A DNA stretch of 6,533 nt from Rhodospirillales bacterium. Its GTDB lineage: Bacteria; Pseudomonadota; Alphaproteobacteria; UBA9219. Made by a program: the position numbers and the translations under genes. Location of the stretch: positions 1 through 6,533 of the forward strand of contig JAATFY010000200.1 in NCBI GenBank assembly GCA_015654915.1. Direction: 5' to 3'. Positions within the stretch are counted from its first letter, which is position 1. The number at the start of each line of letters is the position of its first letter. Shown here piece by piece: positions 1 to 5,945 of the stretch. The notes under the pieces are model-generated. The model had not been told where the DNA came from. It searched no databases and worked only from the letters and a program-made list of their open reading frames with translations.

Positions 1-525
1 GATGCCATGCTGCGGGTGGTTCCATCGCACCAGCGCCTCTACCCCCTGCAACGCGCCTGTCCGCAAAACCACTGTCGGTTGGTAATGGAGAAAGAATTCG
101 CGCGCAGCCAGCCCACGCTCAAGGTCCGCACGATCAAGCGGGTTGGATGTCGTTTTTTTTAAGGATGTCAGTTTCTCCCTCAGATCCGGAACGCGCACCG
201 GCTTATTGATGGCGAAACAAATGTTGAGGCCGCGTTCCTGACCGATCCGCTTCGCCGCTTCCAGAACGCGCGCGTCGAAACCGCTCATGATCACAATTTG
301 CGCACGGCTATTTTCGAGGGACAGCCAACGCAAGACTTCCAGTCCATCCATTTCCGGCATGGCGAGGTCGAGGACAATGACGCCCGGCGACCACTGCCCC
401 AGGCACTCCTTGAAATCCTGTATCCGCGAGGTGACCTTAACTTCATAGCCAACGCTTTCGCCGACGCGGCCGATAAGACGGCCCAGTTCGACTTCGTCAT
501 CGATAATGATCAAACGATCGGACAT
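1..525 (-). CDS. Response regulator with REC and EAL domains, partial (C-terminus beyond window)
   Basis: A likely two-component c-di-GMP phosphodiesterase of RocR-like architecture, acting in the cytoplasm. The visible 175 residues begin with a receiver domain (about 4-122): acidic pair D9/D10 after IIID, phospho-acceptor D53 in VLDLAMPEMDG, conserved S81 in VIMSG, and K108 in the NKP motif. A short linker leads into an EAL domain: YQPTVVLRTG (148-157), then VEALVRW with the metal-binding glutamate E163. The rest of the EAL domain is outside the window, so its catalytic competence cannot be judged. The start at 525 is supported by AGGAG (533-537) seven bases upstream. The gene follows the P19 gene on the same strand after 144 bases, a gap that probably holds its own promoter. 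A run of eight A residues (coding strand, 153-160) lies in the REC-EAL linker. Family assignment is firm; the sensor kinase partner is not visible. Confidence 0.9.
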   Translation of the reverse strand, partial: MSDRLIIIDDEVELGRLIGRVGESVGYEVKVTSRIQDFKECLGQWSPGVIVLDLAMPEMDGLEVLRWLSLENSRAQIVIMSGFDARVLEAAKRIGQERGLNICFAINKPVRVPDLREKLTSLKKTTSNPLDRADLERGLAAREFFLHYQPTVVLRTGALQGVEALVRWNHPQHGI

Positions 526-595
526 GCGAGAATCTCCTTATCCCCGCATAATGCCTAATAATTCTGAATCTTTTATGGACAGGAGTCATCCCGCG

Positions 596-621
596 GTATG
601 CAAAATTGCCGGTTTGCATAC
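596..621. repeat. Perfect 9-bp inverted repeat between the P19 and REC-EAL genes
   Basis: GTATGCAAA (596-604) and TTTGCATAC (613-621) are exact reverse complements separated by eight bases. The dyad lies about 70 bases upstream of the REC-EAL start. No T-run follows it on either strand, so it does not look like an intrinsic terminator. A dimeric regulator site for the REC-EAL gene is the likeliest reading, but this is inference from position and symmetry only. No convincing -35/-10 pair could be fixed next to it. Confidence 0.5.
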
Positions 622-669
622 AGACGGTAACGTTATTTCTTCACTTTAAGAAAAACCGGAAATCGCCTG

Positions 670-1206
670 TTACTTTTTCGCTTTTCCCGGATAAGAAAAT
701 GTCCAATCCAAACTGAAAGGCTTCCACCATTCGGGAACGCCGGTAGCCTTATCCACATGCCGTAAAAATCCGTTAACGGATGGCGGCTTGAAGCTATAGG
801 TAAGGTGGTACTGGCCCGGACCCACCAAAGCGACATTGTTTGCGTAATGGGGGCCATCGCCTGCGGTCATGGGAAACAGATGGCCGCTTTTCCTGAAATC
901 GCTGCCGATTTTTTCGATGGTGTAGCCTACCGTCAGATAGGGAATCCATTCTTTCTCGGCAAAGCCGTGCGGCTCGCCTTTCGCGGCATGCACATCGACT
1001 TCCAGATGGACGACATCGGCGCCCGTGGCCATGCCTTCGGGCATCTTGTTCATCTCGATTGCGGTCAGGTAGTTGGGCTCGATCAGGAGATTGTTTTTCT
1101 CGACTTCATCGCCCACATAATATTCGGTCGCTTGCGCGCCATGAAAGGCCGATGACATCAGGGCGATCAAGAAACACGCCAGAACTTTTCCGTTTTCTTT
1201 AACCAT
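670..1206 (-). CDS. Periplasmic P19-family iron/copper-binding protein (Fe2+ transport family, Tp34/FetP-like)
   Basis: A 178-residue protein, the usual length for P19/FetP proteins, which bind copper and iron in the periplasm and assist iron uptake, normally with an FTR1-type permease. A signal peptide is clear: KENGK charged start, a hydrophobic stretch about 8-20, and a likely cleavage after AQA (residue 26). The family signatures are present: HLEVDVHA (67-74), IPYLTVGYTI (88-97), FPMTAGDGPHYANNVAL (111-127) and RHVDKATGVPEWW (149-161). Candidate metal ligands by family analogy are H67, E69, M113, H120 and H150. The start at 1206 has a purine-rich AAGGGG six to eleven bases upstream. It lies 32 bases after the TPR gene, which suggests co-transcription. 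No FTR1, thioredoxin-like or ABC partner is visible here, which is unusual for this family. Confidence 0.9.
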   Translation of the reverse strand: MVKENGKVLACFLIALMSSAFHGAQATEYYVGDEVEKNNLLIEPNYLTAIEMNKMPEGMATGADVVHLEVDVHAAKGEPHGFAEKEWIPYLTVGYTIEKIGSDFRKSGHLFPMTAGDGPHYANNVALVGPGQYHLTYSFKPPSVNGFLRHVDKATGVPEWWKPFSLDWTFSYPGKAKK

Positions 1207-1238
1207 GGATGCCCCTTGGACAGCGGCGGCTTTACCGA

Positions 1239-2354
1239 TCAGCGGCCCTTGCGGCGGTGAGGCTTGGGCTTGACGCGGGTGATATTTTTCTTGATGTCGA
1301 CGATTTCAGGACGCTTGCCGTAGGTCGCAAGATTCGCGTCGGCCTTGGCCATGCCTTCGTCATAACGACCCACATCGACCAAGCAACGGATTTCACCTTC
1401 GGCGAAAATCACGCTGTCAGGATATTTCTCTATGCCCTGCTGATAGACAGCCAAGGCGTCGTTCGACTGATGCAGCTTGCGATAGGCATGGCCTACGGCT
1501 TCCAGCACGTAATCCGGTTCGTCGCCCGCGGGCAGGGTCTTGTAAAGAGCCACAACCTGCGCGTCATGGCCGCCTGCCCAGCCGAGCACGGCCAGATAAT
1601 CGCGCGTAACGTTCAGATCGTCGGGGTGTTGGGTGTGAAGGTCGCTAAGGATAACAAGCGCTTCGGGATAATGCTTGTTACGGGCCAGATCCACCGCTCT
1701 CTGGTCTTCCTTATTGATGTTAACCTGAATGGCGTCCTGAATGGCCTTCTGGATATCCTGCTTAGCCGCCACGATTTCCGGACGGTCGCCATGGGCGGCC
1801 AGGTCGGCGTTGGCTTTCGCCAAAGCTTCATCAAGCTTGTTCTCGTCGACGAGGCAACGGATTTCGCCTTCGGCAAAAATCACATTGGAGGGATACTGCT
1901 GGAGACCGGCACGATAAAGATTGAGCGCCTGATCCGGCTGATTGAGCTTGCGATAGGAATGGGCGACGGCAGCCAGCATATAATCGGGCTGCTGCGACAT
2001 AAGCGTCTGATAGAGGTCGATGGCGTCCTGATCGCGGCCCGCCCAGCCGAGTACGGCAATATAGTCGCGCGTGACGCTCTGGTTGGCGGGATCCTGGCGA
2101 TGAAGGCGGTCAAGGGTCGCAAGCGCTTCGTCATATTTGCCGTCGCGCGCCTGCAGGACCGCTTTGTCCTGATCGGTCGGCGGCTTGCGCAACACCGGCG
2201 GATCGATGAACATCCGCAACCAGTGCGGAATGATGGATGACTGCTGTTCAGCCGGCGCGGCCGTATCGGCCAAGGCCTGGCCAAGATTGACGGTGCCGAT
2301 AATGGCAAGAACCAAAAAACAGAGGCACGCAATAGTTATATCGAGTTTTTTCAT
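1239..2354 (-). CDS. Exported TPR protein with a duplicated ~155-residue module
   Basis: A 371-residue protein with a signal peptide (MKKLD, hydrophobic 7-24, likely cut after ALA at 29), so probably periplasmic or membrane-associated. The mature part is helical tetratricopeptide-type repeats arranged as two long homologous modules, about 68-195 and 223-352. Compare VTRDYIAVLGWAG (94-106) with VTRDYLAVLGWAG (249-261), AHSYRKLNQ with GHAYRKLHQ, and VIFAEGEIRCLVD (158-170) with the identical 315-327. The phrase YLAVLGWAG and the repeat style recall the N-terminal TPRs of PNAG exporters such as PgaA, but there is no beta-barrel, so I do not call it that. The tail is strongly basic (KPKPHRRKGR). 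Earlier in-frame starts exist at 2366 (ATG) and 2369 (GTG); none has a good ribosome site, and 2354 was chosen because it gives a standard signal peptide. It lies just upstream of the P19 gene and could be a partner, though no function is shown. Confidence 0.82.
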   Translation of the reverse strand: MKKLDITIACLCFLVLAIIGTVNLGQALADTAAPAEQQSSIIPHWLRMFIDPPVLRKPPTDQDKAVLQARDGKYDEALATLDRLHRQDPANQSVTRDYIAVLGWAGRDQDAIDLYQTLMSQQPDYMLAAVAHSYRKLNQPDQALNLYRAGLQQYPSNVIFAEGEIRCLVDENKLDEALAKANADLAAHGDRPEIVAAKQDIQKAIQDAIQVNINKEDQRAVDLARNKHYPEALVILSDLHTQHPDDLNVTRDYLAVLGWAGGHDAQVVALYKTLPAGDEPDYVLEAVGHAYRKLHQSNDALAVYQQGIEKYPDSVIFAEGEIRCLVDVGRYDEGMAKADANLATYGKRPEIVDIKKNITRVKPKPHRRKGR

Positions 2355-2369
2355 GGCGGCTAACATCAC

Positions 2370-2533
2370 ACAGGATTTTCAAGCGGTCAAGAATGGTTGT
2401 TGCGATTCCCGTCGCGCGCCTTAACCAAAAAACTATGCTGAATACAAGGCTTTCTTATTGTCTCTTTATTAAAGGCCGCCGCGGAAATTTCGGGCTTGGT
2501 CCGGAATATCTTTTTAATGTCTTGTGACGACTT
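2370..2533. other. Upstream region of the TPR/P19 genes; no gene seen
   Basis: This stretch should hold the promoter for the TPR-P19 pair, reading leftward. It is locally AT-rich around 2420-2475. No convincing -35/-10 pair could be fixed. A minus-strand reading frame of 65 codons covers much of it (2387-2584), but it reads through the tRNA-like sequence at 2534-2555 and has no recognisable protein features, so I treat it as non-coding. Confidence 0.4.
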
Positions 2534-2555
2534 GGTGCCAGGAGGGCATTGAATC
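2534..2555 (-). repeat. Degenerate tRNA-Leu 3'-end copy: candidate left attachment site
   Basis: On the plus strand this reads TGGTGCC-AGGAGGG-CATTGAATC. The tRNA-Leu fragment at 6077-6101 reads TGGTGCCCC-AGGAGGG-ACTTGAACC. They agree except for a two-base gap and three or four mismatches, and they are in the same orientation, as expected for attL and attR around an element integrated in a tRNA gene. Immediately inside it lie two short motifs also found inside the right end: ATAGCAAACA (2574-2583) and AACACCCCCA (2619-2628). The resemblance is directly visible; the att interpretation is inference, because the match is short and imperfect. Confidence 0.5.
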
Positions 2556-2618
2556 AGACGCGCAACGCTTTGTATAGCAAACACCTTTCAGGCGGAAGCG
2601 TGCGGAGACACTCTCAAT

Positions 2619-2655
2619 AACACCCCCAGATTAACCTCTTGGGGTGTTTTCTCTT
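2619..2655 (+). terminator. Stem-loop followed by T-rich tract, possibly a terminator or paired integrase arm sites
   Basis: AACACCCC (2619-2626) pairs perfectly with GGGGTGTT (2641-2648) over a 14-base loop, followed by TGTTTTCTCTT on the plus strand. By shape this is a plus-strand intrinsic terminator. However, no plus-strand gene ends here, and the minus-strand T tract is weak (GTTATT), so it would be a poor terminator for fic. The stem motif ACACCCC also recurs as a tandem direct repeat next to the integrase (5946-5967). The hairpin may therefore be two inverted integrase arm-binding sites at the left end of the element. Confidence 0.45.
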
Positions 2656-2820
2656 ACAAGCACATTTTGATGACAGCAGCATACCTCGGCAAACAAGAGC
2701 AACCAACCGAGGTTCAAACATCCATCCCGATGTCGCTGATGCGCTATTTCACAACCCGCAAGGTTGGGCCGCCTTTTGGTTTGCCTGGCAAATGATGCAT
2801 TTTGTTCAAATCATCTTCGG
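2656..2820. other. Non-coding stretch downstream of fic; small inverted repeats only
   Basis: No gene is supported here. CCTCGG (2684-2689) and CCGAGG (2707-2712) form a 6-bp inverted repeat with a 17-base spacer, and CAACC (2752-2756) with GGTTG (2762-2766) form a small stem with loop CGCAA. Neither has a proper T-run on the minus strand, so no confident terminator for fic can be named. Confidence 0.3.
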
Positions 2821-3945
2821 TTATTCTTTTTGCCTTTGCCCGAAATTTCTGGCCAGCGAATAGCTGGTACTGCGTCCACCGCCCTCATTTTGCACGAACA
2901 CACCCCGCGCCACCAAATCCTGAATGTCGCGCAAGGCGGTGTCGTTCGAGCATTTGGCGAGCTTGGCGTATTTGGACGTGTTCATGAAGCCTTTGAACCC
3001 GTCTTCAAGCATGCGGTTGATCACATTGCGCTGGCGGTCGTTAACGGGAGATTTATTGATCGTCTTCCACAACTCCGCCTTGAACAAAACATTGCCTAGC
3101 GTCGTTTCCGCGCTGGCGATGGCACGCCCTAGGCAATCCAGAAACCATGACAGCCAATCGGTGATGTCGGGTTCACTGCGCTGCTGGTGTTCCAGATGAT
3201 CGTAATAGGCTTTACGTTCGCGTTCGATCTGGGTGGAAAGACTGTAGAACCGATCCGTCGTGCCGTCCGCGCGCGCCAGAGCCATATCGCCGATCGCCCG
3301 CGCGATGCGCCCATTGCCGTCCTCAAACGGGTGGATCGTCACAAACCACAAATGCGCGATGCCCGCTTTCAGAACGGCGTCGAGGTCAGATTTCTTTTCA
3401 AACCACATGAGAAAGGTTTTCATTTCCTTTTCAAGCCGCTCCGCGCCGGGCGCTTCAAAATGAACCTTCTCGCGGCCCGCATGACCGGAGACAACCCGCA
3501 TCGCGCCAGCCTCCGCCGTGCGCCAGCCTCCGACGGTGATCTTGTGCATGCCGCTGCGCCCCGTGGGAAACAGGGCGGCATGCCAGCCAAAGAGCCGATC
3601 CTTTGTCAGCGGCTTGGAAAATTTCTGCGTGGCGTCCAGCATCATTTCGACAATGCCTTCGACATGGCGGCTGGCGGGGATCAGGCCCGCAATATCCAGC
3701 CCCAGACGCCGCGCGATAGAAGACCGCACTTCTTCGGGATTAAGCGTTTCGCCTTCGATAGCGGATGATTTCACGACATCGCTGGTGAGCGTATCGAGGC
3801 TGGCCTCGCGGCGCAGATCAAAACCCAGACCCTCCATGCGCCCCAGCAACCGCCCCTGCTGGTGGCGAATATCGGCGAGCTTGGACGCCAGTGCCTTGGC
3901 ATCCCAGGTAAAATCAGGCCAAGTTTTGTGTTCATGTATCCACAT
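2821..3945 (-). CDS. Class II Fic protein (AMP-transferase) with DUF4172 N-terminus and C-terminal winged helix
   Basis: A 374-residue Fic enzyme, predicted to transfer AMP from ATP to hydroxyl side chains of target proteins. The N-terminus (WIHEHKTWPDFTWD, then RLLGRMEGLGFDLR) is the DUF4172 type. The inhibitory helix motif S/T-x-x-x-E-G is present as SSAIEG (60-65; S60, E64), placing it in the class where inhibition is N-terminal in the same chain. The catalytic motif HPFEDGNGRIAR spans 205-216, with catalytic H205 and phosphate-binding G210-N211-G212-R213 all intact. The C-terminus (about 321-364, YAKLAKCSNDTALRDIQDLV then a beta-wing-like GGGRSTSYSL) looks like a winged helix-turn-helix DNA-binding domain. 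The start at 3945 was chosen because DUF4172 homology begins there, and AGGGAG lies at 3956-3961; an upstream in-frame ATG at 3990 lies upstream of the predicted -10. The fic gene has its own promoter and operator-like repeats and is the only intact gene in the element. Confidence 0.92.
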   Translation of the reverse strand: MWIHEHKTWPDFTWDAKALASKLADIRHQQGRLLGRMEGLGFDLRREASLDTLTSDVVKSSAIEGETLNPEEVRSSIARRLGLDIAGLIPASRHVEGIVEMMLDATQKFSKPLTKDRLFGWHAALFPTGRSGMHKITVGGWRTAEAGAMRVVSGHAGREKVHFEAPGAERLEKEMKTFLMWFEKKSDLDAVLKAGIAHLWFVTIHPFEDGNGRIARAIGDMALARADGTTDRFYSLSTQIERERKAYYDHLEHQQRSEPDITDWLSWFLDCLGRAIASAETTLGNVLFKAELWKTINKSPVNDRQRNVINRMLEDGFKGFMNTSKYAKLAKCSNDTALRDIQDLVARGVFVQNEGGGRSTSYSLARNFGQRQKE

Positions 3946-4044
3946 ATTCACCGCGCTCCCTGCGGTAAATATAGCCTGGATTCGCCGCAAAAGACAAGGT
4001 TATTCGCCGCAAGTTATGCGGCAAACAAGGGGCGCATTCACCGC
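3946..4044. repeat. Six-copy GCGGYRAAT motif array over the fic promoter
   Basis: Copies on the plus strand: ATTCACCGC 3946-3954, GCGGTAAAT 3962-3970, ATTCGCCGC 3980-3988, ATTCGCCGC 4002-4010, GCGGCAAAC 4018-4026, ATTCACCGC 4036-4044. In the fic direction four read GCGGYGAAT and two are inverted. The two identical central copies extend to ATTCGCCGCAA and lie exactly 22 bases apart, about two helical turns. One copy touches the start codon, one overlaps the -10, one is in the spacer and one sits just upstream of the -35. This layout fits an operator array for a repressor; binding by Fic's own winged helix is inferred. Confidence 0.7.
3968..3997 (-). promoter_or_regulatory. Predicted sigma-70-type promoter of fic
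   Basis: On the minus strand, -35 TTGTCT (3997-3992, four of six consensus) and -10 TATATT (3973-3968, five of six) are separated by 18 bases. Transcription would start near 3961, giving a leader of only about 16 bases before the ATG at 3945, with AGGGAG close to the 5' end. The GCGGYRAAT copies overlap and flank both elements, so occupancy should repress. Confidence 0.6.
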
Positions 4045-4106
4045 CCCCCCTATCTCATTTTGGCGACGGATGCGAAAAAGCCCAAATCGGTCGCACCGGC
4101 AAAAGC

Positions 4107-4149
4107 GGTTTAGAATTAAACCCCGCCCCCCCTCAAAAACTATGGGGCG
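4107..4149 (-). terminator. Two adjacent hairpins after the DUF3987 gene, weak terminator candidate
   Basis: Reading leftward, CGCCCC (4149-4144) pairs with GGGGCG (4129-4124) over a 14-base loop. It is followed by GGGTTTAATTC, which itself lies in a second perfect stem GGTTTA-GAAT-TAAACC (4107-4122). The T tract is short. Position between the DUF3987 stop and the fic promoter suits a terminator separating the two transcription units, but the strength is uncertain. Confidence 0.35.
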
Positions 4150-4214
4150 CTGTTCAGAATGTTCAAATCGTTCAAAATGGATAGCGTGTGGTTACTTTTG
4201 AACATTTTGAACAG
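4150..4214. repeat. Inverted and direct GTTCAAA repeats at the DUF3987 3' end
   Basis: The 19 bases at 4150-4168 (CTGTTCAGAATGTTCAAAT) and the reverse complement of 4196-4214 (CTGTTCAAAATGTTCAAAA) match at 17 positions. A third unit, GTTCAAAATG (4170-4179), is a perfect inverted match to 4203-4212. The right arm is inside the coding end of the DUF3987 gene, where it encodes the tail VQNVQK. The cluster could fold several alternative hairpins; its role is unknown. Confidence 0.65.
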
Positions 4215-4698
4215 GGGTGAGTTTCGGGTTCACGAGCCAGTTGCTGCGCGGGCGGCCTTTGCTTTCCCGGCTGGCAGGCATGATCCAGCCCATGCGCTCC
4301 AGCGCGGCGAAAGCCTCCTTGCGCCGCTGGCTGTCGCGCAGATGCGCGAAGCCCTGCGTCTGGTAAAGCTGCCGCTCGTTGATCTGTGGGGTTGGTGACG
4401 CCATGATGTGGCGGGCGATCAGCGCCGCGTCGGTTTCCTGACGACTGATGCCAAGCCCGCTGATCGAGCGCTCGAACATTTCTTCGGCATAGGCGAGATA
4501 GACTCCGGCGCGGGCGACAGAGGCGGACGTGACGAATTGCGGTTCCGGCTGCCCGTCGCTGGCAGCCCAGATCAGATATTCCATCACCAGAGCCAGCCGC
4601 AACGCGCGCGCCGGAGTCTTGCCGTGCCAGCCGGAGATCAGGCCGTGCGTTGTTCTGGCTTTTTCCATCGCCTGCTGCCGGATGGCGTCGAACGCCAC
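4192..4698 (-). pseudogene. DUF3987 (YfjI-like) protein, C-terminal fragment after a frameshift
   Basis: This frame carries the C-terminal part of the DUF3987 protein that begins in the adjacent frame upstream. AFDAIRQQAMEKA, then ISGWHGKTPARALRLALVMEYLIWA, is the typical helical second half of the family, followed by a small, probably wHTH-like region (QTQGFAHLRDSQRRKEAFAALERMGWI) and the tail VQNVQK. No independent start is likely: the first possible start is a GTG at 4698 without a ribosome site, and homology clearly extends upstream of it. The sequence is explained by one base missing near 4701-4706: restoring one base after codon GCG (4704-4706) joins VPLA to DTVAFDAI. It ends 247 bases before the fic start. 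Confidence 0.75.
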
Positions 4699-5648
4699 GG
4701 TATCGCCAGGGGGACAGACCGGAATTTGACGCCGATAGCGGTCTGCTCCATCTGCAATTGCCGCAGACGCCGCGCCGCCGTGACTAGCCAGTTCCTGCGG
4801 CCTTCGCCGTCAGCGGGATTATTGACTCCCAGAGGGCGGAATGGACACGGCGCGGGCCATATATAAAGGAATCGCGCCGTGAAGCCGTCATCGGCTCCGG
4901 CCAGGGCTTCGCGCAGCCGGTCGGGCTGAATGCCGCCGAGGATGGAAAGCGAGGCATAGGCCACCTCGACCGGCTGGCCGGTTTTCTTGACGCGATCGAC
5001 GGTATGCGATCCGCCATTCCAGCATTCGAGATAAAAGGCGCGGTCGGAGCCTTCGCCGCCATAACGGTCAAAGCTGCCGATCCAGCCTGCCAGTTCGTCG
5101 CGCAGCATCAGAAGCCCTTTCGGATTATGCACCAGAATGTTGGTCGCTTCCTCGATGGTGCTGTCCTTGATGATGACGCGCGGCATGCCCGGCGGATCGG
5201 TCGGCATAGAATCCTGCGGCTGTTCTGGCGGGGTATTACCGTTTTTGATTGCCGCTTTGACCTCAACCTTCCATTGCTCACGCCGCGCGTTGCAGATGTC
5301 GGTCTGCTGACCGTGTTCGGCCATGCGTTCCTGCCATACCGGACGCTCATCCATTTCCAGCAATTTGCAGGCATCGATAAAAGGACGCTGCGCCGGAGTT
5401 TTGCCGGTGCTGGGCATGCCCATCAGGGCAAACCAGAGATGCGGCGGTTCGATCCAGTCGGATGTCGCGGCGATCCGGCGGCTGTTGCCGATCCAGGCCG
5501 AAGCCGATGCCAGCAACGCGGCGGCGACATAATCGACCGGACATCCCACCGCATTGGCCTGTTCCACCGCCCACCGCGACCACGGGCGTGGCAGAATATC
5601 GGGATCAAAAACAGGAGGAATGGCCTGGTCGGCTTCAACCAGCGACAT
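4638..5648 (-). pseudogene. DUF3987 (YfjI-like) P-loop ATPase, N-terminally truncated and frameshifted
   Basis: DUF3987 proteins are P-loop, helicase- or primase-associated proteins common in integrative elements and satellites; their exact reaction is unsettled. Numbering from the ATG at 5648, the family region is well conserved: IGNSRRIAATSDWIEPPHLW (53-72), Walker A GMPSTGKT (77-84), Walker B-like LLMLRDE (179-185), and GGIQPDRL (238-245). Homology such as PDPWPEPD continues upstream of 5648 to about 5716, where it stops abruptly against the truncated integrase; 5648 is therefore not the ancestral start, and the N-terminal part has been lost. At about residue 315 the frame shifts, so the last 20 residues (IPWRSTPSGSRRW onward) are out of frame and the true C-terminus continues at 4192-4698. 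A sequencing error at the shift cannot be excluded, but the missing N-terminus makes decay the better explanation. Confidence 0.8.
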
Positions 5649-5710
5649 ATCCGGCTCCGGCCAGGGATCGGGGGATTTGGCGGTAAAGGCTTTCGATTCC
5701 GCTTCTACAT

Positions 5711-5920
5711 TCAGTTGATGGGATACGCTCCTACGGCGTATTCCTTTTCCTTGCCCAGATAGCGGTATTTGATTTTCCAGAGCTTGCTCGCGGCAGGCTT
5801 CCCGTCACCGGATTTTTCAGCCAGCGGGCTGACCATAAGGAACAGGCCACCGTCGTCAAACAGCTTGTAGGGCTTGTTCTCTGGCTTGGCGTTACGAACT
5901 CTCATCTCGGAAAGCGGCAT
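5711..5920 (-). pseudogene. Tyrosine integrase (P4/DUF4102 type), N-terminal fragment
   Basis: The 69 codons encode the N-terminal arm-binding domain of a P4-like integrase: MPLSEMRVRNAKPENKPYKL, FDDGGLFLMVSP, SKLWKIKYRYLGKEKEYAVGAYP. Family members are about 400 residues, with the core-binding and catalytic domain (R-H-R-Y) following; all of that is missing. Homology ends after GAYP (5720), followed by IN and a stop, and DUF3987 coding sequence begins within about ten bases. One deletion therefore appears to have removed the integrase C-terminus together with the DUF3987 N-terminus. The start at 5920 was chosen because family homology begins there; the frame is open to 6010, but the extra sequence is tandem GGGGGTGT repeats and not protein-like. 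Its 5' end faces the tRNA fragment, the usual layout for elements in tRNA genes. Confidence 0.85.
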
Positions 5921-5945
5921 AGTTCGAGTCCCGATTTTCCAAAAA

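Noticed and set aside
298..558. Plus-strand 86-codon frame over the response regulator start
   Set aside because: It is antisense to a REC domain with all conserved residues, and the plus frame has no family features.
1209..2240. Long plus-strand open frame (343 codons) opposite the TPR gene
   Set aside because: It is the antisense of a clear TPR protein with a signal peptide; its own translation has no recognisable domains, and its openness follows from codon bias on the other strand.
2387..2584. Minus-strand 65-codon frame
   Set aside because: It reads through the tRNA-like 3' end (IQCPPGTK resembles the VQVPPGAP phrase produced when tRNA sequence is translated) and has no protein features.
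2532..2655. Glycine riboswitch
   Set aside because: Only a loose resemblance to the 3' half (CCTTTCAGGC); the conserved CCGAAGG-GCAA segment is missing and no glycine-related gene follows. Kept only as a low-interest finding.
3187..3768. Plus-strand 193-codon frame inside fic
   Set aside because: It is antisense to the intact Fic catalytic region; no independent features.
4701..4710. Programmed ribosomal frameshift in the DUF3987 gene
   Set aside because: No slippery heptamer or clear downstream stimulator at the shift point, and the gene is already truncated at its 5' end, so decay or sequencing error is simpler.
5004..5762. Plus-strand 252-codon frame opposite the DUF3987 and integrase genes
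   Set aside because: It is antisense to recognisable DUF3987 motifs (Walker A, GGIQP) and crosses the deletion junction, so it cannot be an ancestral gene.
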